Source of the DNA: Thermodesulfobacteriota bacterium
GTDB taxonomy: Bacteria; Desulfobacterota; BSN033; UBA1163
DNA: 5,156 bases
Reading direction: 5' to 3'
Assembly (NCBI GenBank): GCA_030024065.1
Contig: JASEIE010000282.1
Coordinates: 1-5,156, forward strand
The position numbers and the translations under genes are program-made. A model generated the notes under the pieces. That model was given only the letters and a program-made list of their open reading frames with translations. It did no database searches and had not been told where the DNA came from. How positions within the stretch are numbered: position 1 is the first letter of the stretch; every line of letters begins with the position of its first letter. Below are positions 1 to 5,130 of the stretch, piece after piece.

Positions 1-400
1 TGGCAACGGAACTGCTTGCCGGATCTGGGGGGAAGGTAAAACCATGTCTGGCCAATTCCCGATTCAGATCATCACAGACGACACCTGCCTCAACGCGTGC
101 ATAGCGGTTTTCAATGCTCACCTCAAGGATCCTGTTCATTTTGGAGAGGTCGATAATGACCCCGCCGTGGATCGGCACGACCCCGCCACTGAGGCTGGTT
201 CCCGCCCCCCGGGGGACAACCGGGATCTTATGCTCATTGGCAAACCGGACAATGGCGGATACCTGGTCTGTGGATTCGGGCCAGACCGCTGCGTCCGGTC
301 GATGAACATTCATCGAGGCATCATAACTATACGGAACCAGCTCTTCCAACTGATCGGTAAAATTATCTTGGCCGACAATCTCAATCAGTTTTTTTAACAC
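1..400 (-). CDS. glcD: GlcD-type FAD-binding 2-hydroxy acid dehydrogenase, N-terminal part (runs off the left edge)
   Basis: The reverse strand encodes an uninterrupted N-terminus that leaves the window, so only about 133 of an expected 450-480 residues are visible. It matches the FAD_binding_4 (PCMH/VAO-type) domain of GlcD and D-lactate dehydrogenase: a helical leader (LKKLIEIVGQDNF), SYDAS, RPDAAVWPESTDQVSAIVRF, then the FAD pyrophosphate-binding loop PVVPRGAGTSLSGG and later FPPDPAS. Family members oxidise glycolate, D-lactate or other 2-hydroxy acids to 2-oxo acids, often together with an Fe-S subunit that is not visible here. Start choice: three in-frame starts exist (ATG 418, ATG 406, GTG 400). 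The only Shine-Dalgarno-like run, GAGG at 411-408, is 7 nt from the GTG but 1 nt from ATG 406, so GTG 400 is preferred. An in-frame TAA at 421-419 closes the frame upstream. The gene lies downstream of, and co-oriented with, the FadR-type regulator. Family call is firm; substrate is inferred. Confidence 0.88.
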   Translation of the reverse strand, partial: MLKKLIEIVGQDNFTDQLEELVPYSYDASMNVHRPDAAVWPESTDQVSAIVRFANEHKIPVVPRGAGTSLSGGVVPIHGGVIIDLSKMNRILEVSIENRYARVEAGVVCDDLNRELARHGFTFPPDPASSSVA

Positions 401-455
401 GGACATGCCTCTGACCATTTATTGTATTGCTATTAAAGCTGATGCTCAAAAGAAT

Positions 456-471
456 GCACCCTAAAGGGTGC
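456..471. repeat. 16-bp perfect palindrome, 7-bp arms
   Basis: GCACCCT and AGGGTGC flank a 2-nt centre (AA) in the gap between the regulator and glcD. No T-run follows on either strand, so it is a poor intrinsic terminator. It lies about 55 nt upstream of the preferred glcD start, so it could be an operator, but it lacks the GGT-N3-ACC core expected for the neighbouring regulator. A dispersed intergenic palindrome is the other explanation. The structure is seen; the role is unknown. Confidence 0.55.
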
Positions 472-512
472 GGCTATAAACTCATTCAGAAGAACGTACC
501 CTATCTACTTTA

Positions 513-552
513 CCCCGTTAGAAATAATGCCCCGCTGGAATTTCTAACGGGG
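513..552. repeat. Long perfect inverted repeat just past the regulator stop codon (possible terminator or dispersed palindrome)
   Basis: CCCCGTTAGAAAT (513-525) and ATTTCTAACGGGG (540-552) form a perfect 13-bp stem with a 14-nt loop, beginning one base after the regulator's TAA. On the minus strand the stem is followed by TAAAGTAG, with no U-run, so as a terminator it would be weak or factor-dependent. On the plus strand only TTT follows. The GC-rich loop (GCCCCGC) could pair alternatively with the CGGGG of the right arm. It may protect the 3' end of the regulator mRNA, partly uncouple regulator and glcD transcription, or be a genomic repeat unit. Confidence 0.6.
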
Positions 553-553
553 T

Positions 554-1261
554 TTACAAAGGCTCCTTCTGGCCCATGATTGCCTTGACCTCTGATTCGA
601 CATAATTCAAATGTTCAAAGGTCCTCTCTTTAGCCTTATCAGGAGAATGGTTTTTAACGGCGCTGAATATTTGATAATGCTGTTGGTATAACTTTTCCAC
701 CTTTTTGGGATCTGTGAAGATCTTTGCCACGGATTCTCTGAGGTAATCATAGATGGTGGACATAATATGGATTTGAACCGTGTTATGGGTTGCCTGGGCT
801 ATGGCCAGGTGAAAATCAGCATCCAGTTTCTCCAGGGATCGACCTTTCTCAAAGGCTCCCTTCATCTGCTCAATAATGGCCTCCAATTGTTCGATATCCT
901 CCTCTGTGGCTCTCTGGGCGGCATGGAAGGCACCCCAGGTTTCAATTGCCTTTCTCACCTCGATGAGGTTGAAGATCTTCTGGACATCGCTTTTGAGGAG
1001 AAGGGAGAGAGGGTCATTCATCCTCTCTGAAGTCATCGATTTAACAAAGGTCCTTTTGGCCTGTTTGACATCCAGAAATCCCATCGCCGCCAGAGCATTC
1101 AGGGCCTCCCTGAGAGAAGGCCGGCTTACGCCAAGCTGTTTGATCAGTTCCCGTTCAGGGGGGAGCCTGTCGCCGGGTTTTAACTTCCCATCGCTGATGA
1201 GACGCTTTATCTGATTGACAATTTCGTCAGAGACCTTGGTATGTTTGACAGCCTTATACAT
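554..1261 (-). CDS. GntR-family transcriptional regulator, FadR subfamily (FCD domain), LldR/GlcC/PdhR-like
   Basis: A DNA-binding repressor or activator, 235 aa from the preferred start, typical of the FadR subfamily. Residues 1-75 form the GntR winged helix, beginning MYKAVKHTKVSDEIVNQI and containing GDRLPPERELIKQLGVSRPS, then LREALNALAAMGFLDVKQAKRTFV. Residues 85-225 form the helical FCD ligand domain. Its four usual metal ligands are all visible: D147 and H151 (DADFHLAIAQATHN), H195 (QQHYQIF) and H217 (EHLNYV). It should therefore bind a metal and probably a carboxylate, as LldR-type members do. Start choice: an ATG at 1294 would add 11 residues but has no Shine-Dalgarno. ATG 1261 has a GGGGG run nearby and gives the N-terminus common in the family. 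It is divergent from dctP and upstream of glcD, so it probably controls both. Family is near certain; ligand is inferred. Confidence 0.93.
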   Translation of the reverse strand: MYKAVKHTKVSDEIVNQIKRLISDGKLKPGDRLPPERELIKQLGVSRPSLREALNALAAMGFLDVKQAKRTFVKSMTSERMNDPLSLLLKSDVQKIFNLIEVRKAIETWGAFHAAQRATEEDIEQLEAIIEQMKGAFEKGRSLEKLDADFHLAIAQATHNTVQIHIMSTIYDYLRESVAKIFTDPKKVEKLYQQHYQIFSAVKNHSPDKAKERTFEHLNYVESEVKAIMGQKEPL

Positions 1262-1311
1262 TAAAGCCCCCAAGGCCTGCCTTTGGATTTTCATATTGGA
1301 AAGAGTATCAA

Positions 1312-1322
1312 TGGTCTTACCT
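1312..1322. promoter_or_regulatory. Candidate FadR-subfamily operator (GGT-CTT-ACC)
   Basis: TGGTCTTACCT matches the general FadR-subfamily consensus TNGTNNNACNA at all specified positions but the last. It sits directly downstream of the -10-like box of the minus-strand promoter, around the expected transcription start of the regulator gene. A protein bound there would block initiation, which suggests autorepression. The symmetry beyond GGT-N3-ACC is weak, so confidence is moderate. Confidence 0.45.
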
Positions 1323-1350
1323 TTTTAATTTAAACCTCTTCTCTTGTCAA
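1322..1350 (-). promoter_or_regulatory. Candidate sigma-70 promoter for the regulator gene
   Basis: Reading the minus strand, a perfect -35 box TTGACA (1350-1345) is followed by a 17-nt spacer and TAAAAA (1327-1322), which matches the -10 consensus at 4 of 6 positions. Transcription would start near 1315, inside the GGT-N3-ACC site and about 50 nt before ATG 1261. Prediction by inspection only. Confidence 0.4.
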
Positions 1351-1382
1351 GTTTTTGGTCGAGATGAAAAAAAGCTTGACAA
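1344..1382. promoter_or_regulatory. Inverted repeat whose arms are the two divergent -35 boxes
   Basis: TTGTCAAG (1344-1351) and CTTGACAA (1375-1382) are perfect 8-bp arms. The next bases are T5 on one side and A-rich on the other, offset by one G, so the symmetry extends further inward. Each arm contains a consensus TTGACA reading outward. The symmetry centre is therefore the midpoint of the divergent promoter pair. It could be a dyad operator or simply two good -35 elements in mirror arrangement. Confidence 0.45.
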
Positions 1383-1404
1383 AATCTTTTTGCTTGGTTT
1401 AAAT
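1376..1404 (+). promoter_or_regulatory. Candidate sigma-70 promoter for dctPQM
   Basis: A perfect TTGACA (1376-1381) is followed by a 17-nt spacer and TTAAAT (1399-1404), 4 of 6 matches to the -10 consensus. Initiation near 1411 would give a 5' UTR of about 140 nt before dctP. The AT-rich context supports a promoter. Prediction by inspection only. Confidence 0.42.
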
Positions 1405-1517
1405 AGTTCCTAAAGAATCTTAATATTCTATCTACGGGGTTCAATGCTCCCTTTCTTATTTAACCACATTTCTGGTCGATTAAAGAATAGTTCGTCCCCA
1501 GATAACAATTAAAGGCT

Positions 1518-1535
1518 TGCCGGCTTATTCCGGCA
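1518..1535 (+). promoter_or_regulatory. 5' UTR hairpin directly upstream of the dctP ribosome binding site
   Basis: TGCCGG and CCGGCA form a perfect 6-bp, GC-rich stem with loop CTTATT, ending two bases before the Shine-Dalgarno. It leaves the ribosome site free and so could stabilise the 5' end of a highly translated transcript. It could also be a regulated structure. No riboswitch class is recognised. Confidence 0.4.
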
Positions 1536-1536
1536 G

Positions 1537-1544
1537 AAAGGAGG
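1537..1544 (+). promoter_or_regulatory. Strong ribosome binding site of dctP
   Basis: AAAGGAGG lies 7 nt before ATG 1552. This near-perfect anti-16S match fixes the dctP start and fits high synthesis of the binding protein relative to the membrane subunits. Confidence 0.85.
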
Positions 1545-1551
1545 AAGGAAG

Positions 1552-2799
1552 ATGAAGGAAGAAAAGAAGTTGCAGCAGAACGAGAAGAAGCTTTCAAGAC
1601 GTACGATGTTGAAGGGGGTGGCAGCCGTAGCAGGTGCAGCCGCAGCATCCATAGGCTTCCCTGGCGTGAAGCGCGCCTCAGCCCAGACCCCGATTGTGCT
1701 CAAGATGCAGAGCACCTGGCCCACCAAAGATATCTTCCATGAAGATTTTGTCGATTGGGTCAAAAAGGTGGATGAGATGGCAGGAGGAAGGCTCAAAATT
1801 GACGCCCTTCCCGCAGGGGCAGTCGTCCCGGCGTTTGAACTGATCGAGGCGGTGAGCCGGGGGACTCTGGATGGCGGTCATGGCGTGCCTGCCTACTGGT
1901 TCGGAAGAAACCGTGCAACAAGCCTCCTTGGCACAGGCCCTTCGTTCGGTCTCGATGCTGAAGGCATGCTGGCATGGATCCATTATGGCGGCGGACAGGA
2001 GCTCTATGATGAGTTACTCCGTGACATCCTGAAAATGAATGTGGTGTCATTCTTCGAAGGACCAATGCCGACCCAGCCCCTCGGATGGTTCAAAACGGAG
2101 ATCAAGAAACCCGAAGACCTGAAGGATGTCAGATTCCGAACCGTGGGTCTCGCCGCCAGTCTGTACATGGAAATGGGAGCTGCCGTGAAGATTCTGCCTG
2201 GCGGTGAAATCATCCCTGCCATGGAAAGAGGCGTTCTCGACGCGGCGGAATTCAACAACATGTCCTCGGATAAACTCCTGGGCTTTCCCGATGTGAGGAA
2301 GATCTGCATGGTTCAGAGCTACCATCAGTCCGCGGAGTGCTTCGAGATCATGTTCAATAAGACGAAGTTTGATGCCCTGCCCAAAGACCTTCAAATGATC
2401 ATCAAATATGCATGCATGGCCCAGTCTGCTGACATGAGCTGGAAACTTCACAAGCGAAATGCAGACGATATGGTTGAGATGGAGACAAAGCGCGGGGTCA
2501 AGTTCATTAAGACACCCAAGTCTGTCCTCGTGGCTCAGCTTAAGGCATGGGACAAGATCATTGAAAAGGAGAGCAAGGAAAACCCCTTCTTTGCCAAGGT
2601 GATTGCGTCTCAACGAAAGTATGCGGAGGTTGTCGTCGACTGGCGGACGAAGATAATGATTGAGAACGAAACAGCGTACAAACATTGGTTCGTAAAGCCA
2701 GTTCCAAAGCCAGTAGAGAAACCAGCTCCGAAACCAGCTCCGAAACCGGCCGAGAAGCCTGCTGTAAAGCCGGCTGAGAAGCCACCTGCAAAGAAGTAG
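1552..2799 (+). CDS. dctP: TRAP transporter solute-binding protein, DctP/TakP type, Tat-exported, with Pro/Lys-rich C-terminal tail
   Basis: The periplasmic receptor of a tripartite ATP-independent transporter, 415 aa. Residues 15-21 are SRRTMLK, a twin-arginine motif, followed by an Ala-rich hydrophobic stretch and a likely cleavage after ASA (42-44), so export as a folded protein is predicted. The mature domain (about 45-382) carries DctP features: LPAGAVVPAFELIEAVSRGTLDGG, PMPTQPLGWF (171-180), DLKDVRFR with R196 at the usual carboxylate-binding position, LPGGEIIPAMERGVLDAAEF (215-234), and FNKTKFDALPKDLQ. The order and wording resemble TakP and the Ca-lactate binder of Thermus rather than C4-dicarboxylate DctP. 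The TakP-type Trp after DA-x-E is Phe234 here, and the HE pair is H258-Q259 by my alignment. Residues 383-414 are eight 4-residue P-x-x-K units, absent from ordinary members. The substrate is probably a 2-hydroxy or 2-oxo acid, inferred from family and from glcD nearby. It is the first gene of dctPQM. Confidence 0.93.
   Translation: MKEEKKLQQNEKKLSRRTMLKGVAAVAGAAAASIGFPGVKRASAQTPIVLKMQSTWPTKDIFHEDFVDWVKKVDEMAGGRLKIDALPAGAVVPAFELIEAVSRGTLDGGHGVPAYWFGRNRATSLLGTGPSFGLDAEGMLAWIHYGGGQELYDELLRDILKMNVVSFFEGPMPTQPLGWFKTEIKKPEDLKDVRFRTVGLAASLYMEMGAAVKILPGGEIIPAMERGVLDAAEFNNMSSDKLLGFPDVRKICMVQSYHQSAECFEIMFNKTKFDALPKDLQMIIKYACMAQSADMSWKLHKRNADDMVEMETKRGVKFIKTPKSVLVAQLKAWDKIIEKESKENPFFAKVIASQRKYAEVVVDWRTKIMIENETAYKHWFVKPVPKPVEKPAPKPAPKPAEKPAVKPAEKPPAKK
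2698..2793 (+). repeat. Eight tandem 12-bp units encoding P-x-x-K at the end of dctP
   Basis: Eight in-frame 12-nt units, typified by CCAGCTCCGAAA (two identical adjacent copies), encode PVPK, PVEK, PAPK, PAPK, PAEK, PAVK, PAEK and PPAK before a final Lys and TAG. The other copies differ mainly at third positions or in the middle codons. The product is an extended, positively charged, TonB-linker-like segment. Such arrays can change length by slippage. Confidence 0.9.
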
Positions 2800-2822
2800 A
2801 AAACGAAGGGTTGATCGTTTTT

Positions 2823-2854
2823 GGGGCGTCCCGTTTATATTTACGGGATGCCCC
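2823..2854 (+). terminator. Terminator-like hairpin after dctP (probable partial terminator or mRNA 3' stabiliser)
   Basis: GGGGCGTCCCGT (2823-2834) and ACGGGATGCCCC (2843-2854) form a 12-bp stem with one G-T wobble and an 8-nt AT loop. The following ATTCTT is T-rich but broken, so some read-through to dctQM is expected. Position just after dctP suits the common need for excess binding protein over membrane subunits. Confidence 0.6.
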
Positions 2855-3101
2855 ATTCTTATCCGCCTATGCAGAAGACCAAGGGTTTTGCACGTGGATG
2901 AATGCGAAACCAGTGGGTGAATTATTCATGTGCTGAAGTACTGATGCTTCGGCGGATTTCGCTACTGGCGGATAACCCTCCGAAGCTCCGCCTCCCAAAG
3001 CCTTGTGCAGCGTGCAGATTGGCGTAGGAGGGTATTTCAATGGAGGTACAACGGGCTTTGCCCGTGGGGCTCCATATTCTGGAGAAAGGAGAAATAAGAA
3101 A
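2855..3101. other. Long dctP-dctQ spacer, structured, no convincing conserved gene
   Basis: This stretch, part of the 302 nt between dctP and dctQ, is unusually long for a TRAP operon. It holds several inverted repeats: TGAAT-T-ATTCA (2918-2928), GCTTCGG (2946-2952) with CCGAAGC (2980-2986), ACGGGC-TTT-GCCCGT (3051-3065), and CTCCA-TATTC-TGGAG (3070-3084). No clear promoter pair is visible. Minus-strand open frames across it have no homologue I recognise and no evident ribosome site. It could be an inserted dispersed repeat, a structured untranslated region, or both. The ribosome site of dctQ, AAAGGAG (3085-3091), lies at its right end. Confidence 0.5.
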
Positions 3102-3114
3102 GTGGATAGGGTGA
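3040..3114 (+). CDS. Possible 24-aa leader peptide overlapping the dctQ start
   Basis: An ATG lies 7 nt after TAGGAGGG (3025-3032), a better Shine-Dalgarno than that of dctQ. The frame reads MEVQRALPVGLHILEKGEI, then RKWIG, and stops at TGA 3112-3114. It overlaps the GTG start of dctQ by 13 nt in another frame, an arrangement that permits translational coupling. The ACGGGC/GCCCGT hairpin lies inside it. No homologue is recognised and the site could be chance. Confidence 0.3.
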   Translation: MEVQRALPVGLHILEKGEIRKWIG

Positions 3115-3611
3115 TTAAGATCATCGATGGTATCAATCTTCGTGTCGGAAGGGTTTTCGCCTGGCTCTTTATTCCACTGGTTTATTCGCTGATTCACGAA
3201 ATTGTTGCTACAAAAGTTTTTGCCAAGCCCACGGACTGGGCCTTCGATGCCAGCTACATGCTCTACGGGGCCATTTTTATGATAGGAGCGGCCTATACGC
3301 TGGCGATTGATGGGCACGTCCGCGGCGACATCTTTTACCGGATGTGGAAGCCAAAGGTTCAGGCAACGATTGACCTCATCCTTTACCTCATGGTCTTTTT
3401 TCCGGCGATGGTTGCACTGCTGATCGCCGGCTCCTCATACGCCTATTATTCTTTCAGTATCAATGAAAAATCGCTTCAGAGTCCCTTCGGGCCCATCATC
3501 TGGCCCCTCAAGGTGGTGATTCCCGCGACCGCCTTGCTGATGCTCATTCAGGGGATCTCCCAGGTCGCCAAGTGTATCCGGTGCTTGAAGCAGGGGAGGT
3601 GGGAGAAATGA
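3102..3611 (+). CDS. dctQ: TRAP transporter small membrane subunit, DctQ family
   Basis: A small integral membrane protein of 169 aa, the usual size for DctQ, which binds the large subunit and completes the transporter. Four hydrophobic segments lie at about 17-36, 51-70, 88-112 and 132-152. The family hallmark follows the second helix: GAAYTLAIDGHVRGDIFY (62-79), with the conserved HVR-x-D. The open frame extends upstream to 3003, but that portion lacks a ribosome site and is soluble and Gly-rich. GTG 3102, 10 nt after AAAGGAG, is therefore preferred and gives MDRVIKIIDGINLRVGRVFA. The gene ends at TGA 3609-3611 and shares ATGA with dctM, which implies coupled translation. It works with the DctP and DctM of this operon. 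The start is less certain than the family. Confidence 0.9.
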   Translation: MDRVIKIIDGINLRVGRVFAWLFIPLVYSLIHEIVATKVFAKPTDWAFDASYMLYGAIFMIGAAYTLAIDGHVRGDIFYRMWKPKVQATIDLILYLMVFFPAMVALLIAGSSYAYYSFSINEKSLQSPFGPIIWPLKVVIPATALLMLIQGISQVAKCIRCLKQGRWEK

Positions 3612-4930
3612 GCCTTGAACTCCTTGGAATGATTCAATTGGGTCTGCTCTGTATTGCCATCTTTGTGGGGTTTCCCACGGCGATCACCCTCCTCGCTCTC
3701 GGATTCTTCTTCGGCTGGGCAGGTTTCGGGTGGGAACGGGTCTCTAACCTGATGGTCTCCCGGGCCTTCTTCGTCATGTCGAATGATGTGCTCATCCCGG
3801 TAGCGATCTTCATCTTCATGGGATATGTGGTGGAGCGATCAGGGATTCTCGACCGGCTCTTCAAGTCCATCCAGGTCGCCACCGGGCCGATTCGTGGATC
3901 GCTTTACCTCTCGGTCTTGCTCACCTGCACCATCTTTGCGGCAGCCACAGGGATTATCGGCGCCTCCGTGACGATTATGGGACTTCTTGCCATGCCTGCC
4001 ATGATGAAGGCAAAATATGACACCCGGATGTCAGCAGGCGTGATCACGGGTGGAGGATGCCTTGGGATTCTCATCCCGCCCAGTGTCCTTTTGATCCTCT
4101 ATGGCGCTACAGCCGGTGTCTCCACGGTTCAACTTTATGCGGGAGCCATCATCCCGGGACTGATCCTGTCGGGTTTATACTTTCTTTACATCATGGTACG
4201 GGTCAATCTCAAACCCTCTCTTGGTCCGCCTTTACCAAAGGAGGAAAGGGACTTTCCAGTGAAGGTCATCTTGCGTATGCTGGCGACTTCTGTCTTTCCG
4301 ATTGCCCTGCTCATCTTTTTCGTTCTCGGCTCGATTGTGTCGGGCTGGGCTGCGCCCACAGAAGCCTCGGCGTGTGGAGCTGCAGGGGCTTTGATCATCG
4401 CGGCTTTCTATAAGAAACTGAATCTGGGCATGTTGAAGGAATCGATCCGGGAAGCCATCCGCACATCGAGCATGGTCCTCTTCCTGATGGTGGGTTCAAG
4501 CCTCTTTGCATCGGTCTTTGCCCTATTAGGCGGTTCAAAGGTGATTGAGAGTTTTGTCCTCGCGCTCAATCTCTCGCCCGCGGGTTTCATCTGGCTGACA
4601 ATGCTGATCATCTTTCTCCTGGGCTGGCCTCTGGAATGGACCGAGATCATCATCATCTTCCTGCCACTCTTTCTACCCCTTCTCTCCCACTTTAATGTCG
4701 ATCCCCTCTGGTTCGGTATCATGGTGGCGGTAAATCTCCAGACCGCCTTTCTCTCGCCACCGGTGGCCATGGCCGCCTTCTACCTGAAGGGCGTCTCACC
4801 GCCCAATGTCACGCTGATTGATATTTACTGGGGAATGGGATACTTCATGGTCCTCCAGGTCGTGGGATTGCTCATCGTCTTCTTCTTTCCGGAAGTAGCC
4901 CTCTGGCTTCCGAAAGTGGTCTTCGGATAA
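3608..4930 (+). CDS. dctM: TRAP transporter large membrane subunit, DctM family
   Basis: The ion-coupled translocation subunit, 440 aa, with a dozen or more hydrophobic segments across the inner membrane. DctM landmarks are visible in order: ATGIIGASVTIMGLLAMP (113-130), GGGCLGILIPPSV (148-160), GWAAPTEASA (246-255), GWPLEWTEIIIIFLPLFLP (339-357) and NLQTAFLSPPVAMAAFYLKG (376-395). The two PPS/SPP-containing loops are the inverted-repeat half-motifs of the DctM fold. The GWPLEWTE and QTAFLSPP wording is typical of the branch that pairs with TakP-like receptors. The start is ATG 3608, overlapping the dctQ stop by four bases, with GGAGG (3595-3599) 8 nt upstream. An earlier in-frame ATG at 3572 lies within dctQ and lacks a ribosome site. 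Full length, no defects seen. Confidence 0.95.
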   Translation: MSLELLGMIQLGLLCIAIFVGFPTAITLLALGFFFGWAGFGWERVSNLMVSRAFFVMSNDVLIPVAIFIFMGYVVERSGILDRLFKSIQVATGPIRGSLYLSVLLTCTIFAAATGIIGASVTIMGLLAMPAMMKAKYDTRMSAGVITGGGCLGILIPPSVLLILYGATAGVSTVQLYAGAIIPGLILSGLYFLYIMVRVNLKPSLGPPLPKEERDFPVKVILRMLATSVFPIALLIFFVLGSIVSGWAAPTEASACGAAGALIIAAFYKKLNLGMLKESIREAIRTSSMVLFLMVGSSLFASVFALLGGSKVIESFVLALNLSPAGFIWLTMLIIFLLGWPLEWTEIIIIFLPLFLPLLSHFNVDPLWFGIMVAVNLQTAFLSPPVAMAAFYLKGVSPPNVTLIDIYWGMGYFMVLQVVGLLIVFFFPEVALWLPKVVFG

Positions 4931-4959
4931 AAAAGCAAAATTGAGAAGTGAATTGGGAT

Positions 4960-4991
4960 GGGGCGTTCGAATTGAACGCCCCCATTTTTTT
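4960..4991 (+). terminator. Intrinsic terminator of dctPQM
   Basis: GGGGCGTTC (4960-4968) and GAACGCCCC (4974-4982) form a perfect 9-bp stem with a 5-nt loop, followed by CA and seven Ts (4985-4991). It lies 29 nt after the dctM stop and ends the operon. Confidence 0.88.
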
Positions 4992-5043
4992 GATAACAGC
5001 GTTTCACCCAATCATAGTCCCATTAGCTGAAAAGCCTTCCATT

Positions 5044-5078
5044 TGTCACCCTGATCCTGAAACAAGTTCAGGATGACA
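5044..5078. repeat. Bulged palindromic intergenic element
   Basis: ATCCTGAA (5054-5061) and TTCAGGAT (5067-5074) form a perfect 8-bp stem with loop ACAAG. Outside it TGTC (5044-5047) and GACA (5075-5078) pair across a 6-nt bulge. The wording TCCTGAA-ACAAG-TTCAGGA is, from memory, that of a palindromic repeat scattered between genes in many bacterial genomes. There is no T-run and no adjacent gene visible. Only one copy lies in this window. Confidence 0.55.
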
Positions 5079-5130
5079 TTACCTTAACATTGCAGAAAAT
5101 TTAATCATACGGACATGGGTGAACCGGTCG

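Noticed and set aside
44..397. A 117-codon plus-strand open frame
   Set aside because: It is antisense to the glcD-like gene, whose FAD-binding motifs are clear on the minus strand.
1262..1294. Longer start of the regulator at ATG 1294
   Set aside because: There is no ribosome site, and family proteins usually begin shortly before the V-x-D/E-EIV-x-QI helix, which ATG 1261 provides. It cannot be fully excluded.
2047..2856. A 269-codon open frame on the minus strand
   Set aside because: It is wholly antisense to dctP and its hairpin, its composition is biased (Arg, Leu, His, Trp from the repeat region), it has no recognisable domain, and dctP is strongly supported.
3003..3101. N-terminal extension of DctQ from a TTG at 3003
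   Set aside because: There is no Shine-Dalgarno before it and the added 33 residues are unlike DctQ N-termini. GTG 3102 has a proper ribosome site.
2867..3317. Two minus-strand open frames across the dctP-dctQ spacer and the dctQ start
   Set aside because: No ribosome site, no recognised family, and one overlaps the dctQ coding region. The spacer is better described as structured non-coding DNA.
3572..3607. Upstream ATG for dctM
   Set aside because: It lies in dctQ without a ribosome site. ATG 3608 has GGAGG at 8 nt and the usual ATGA overlap.
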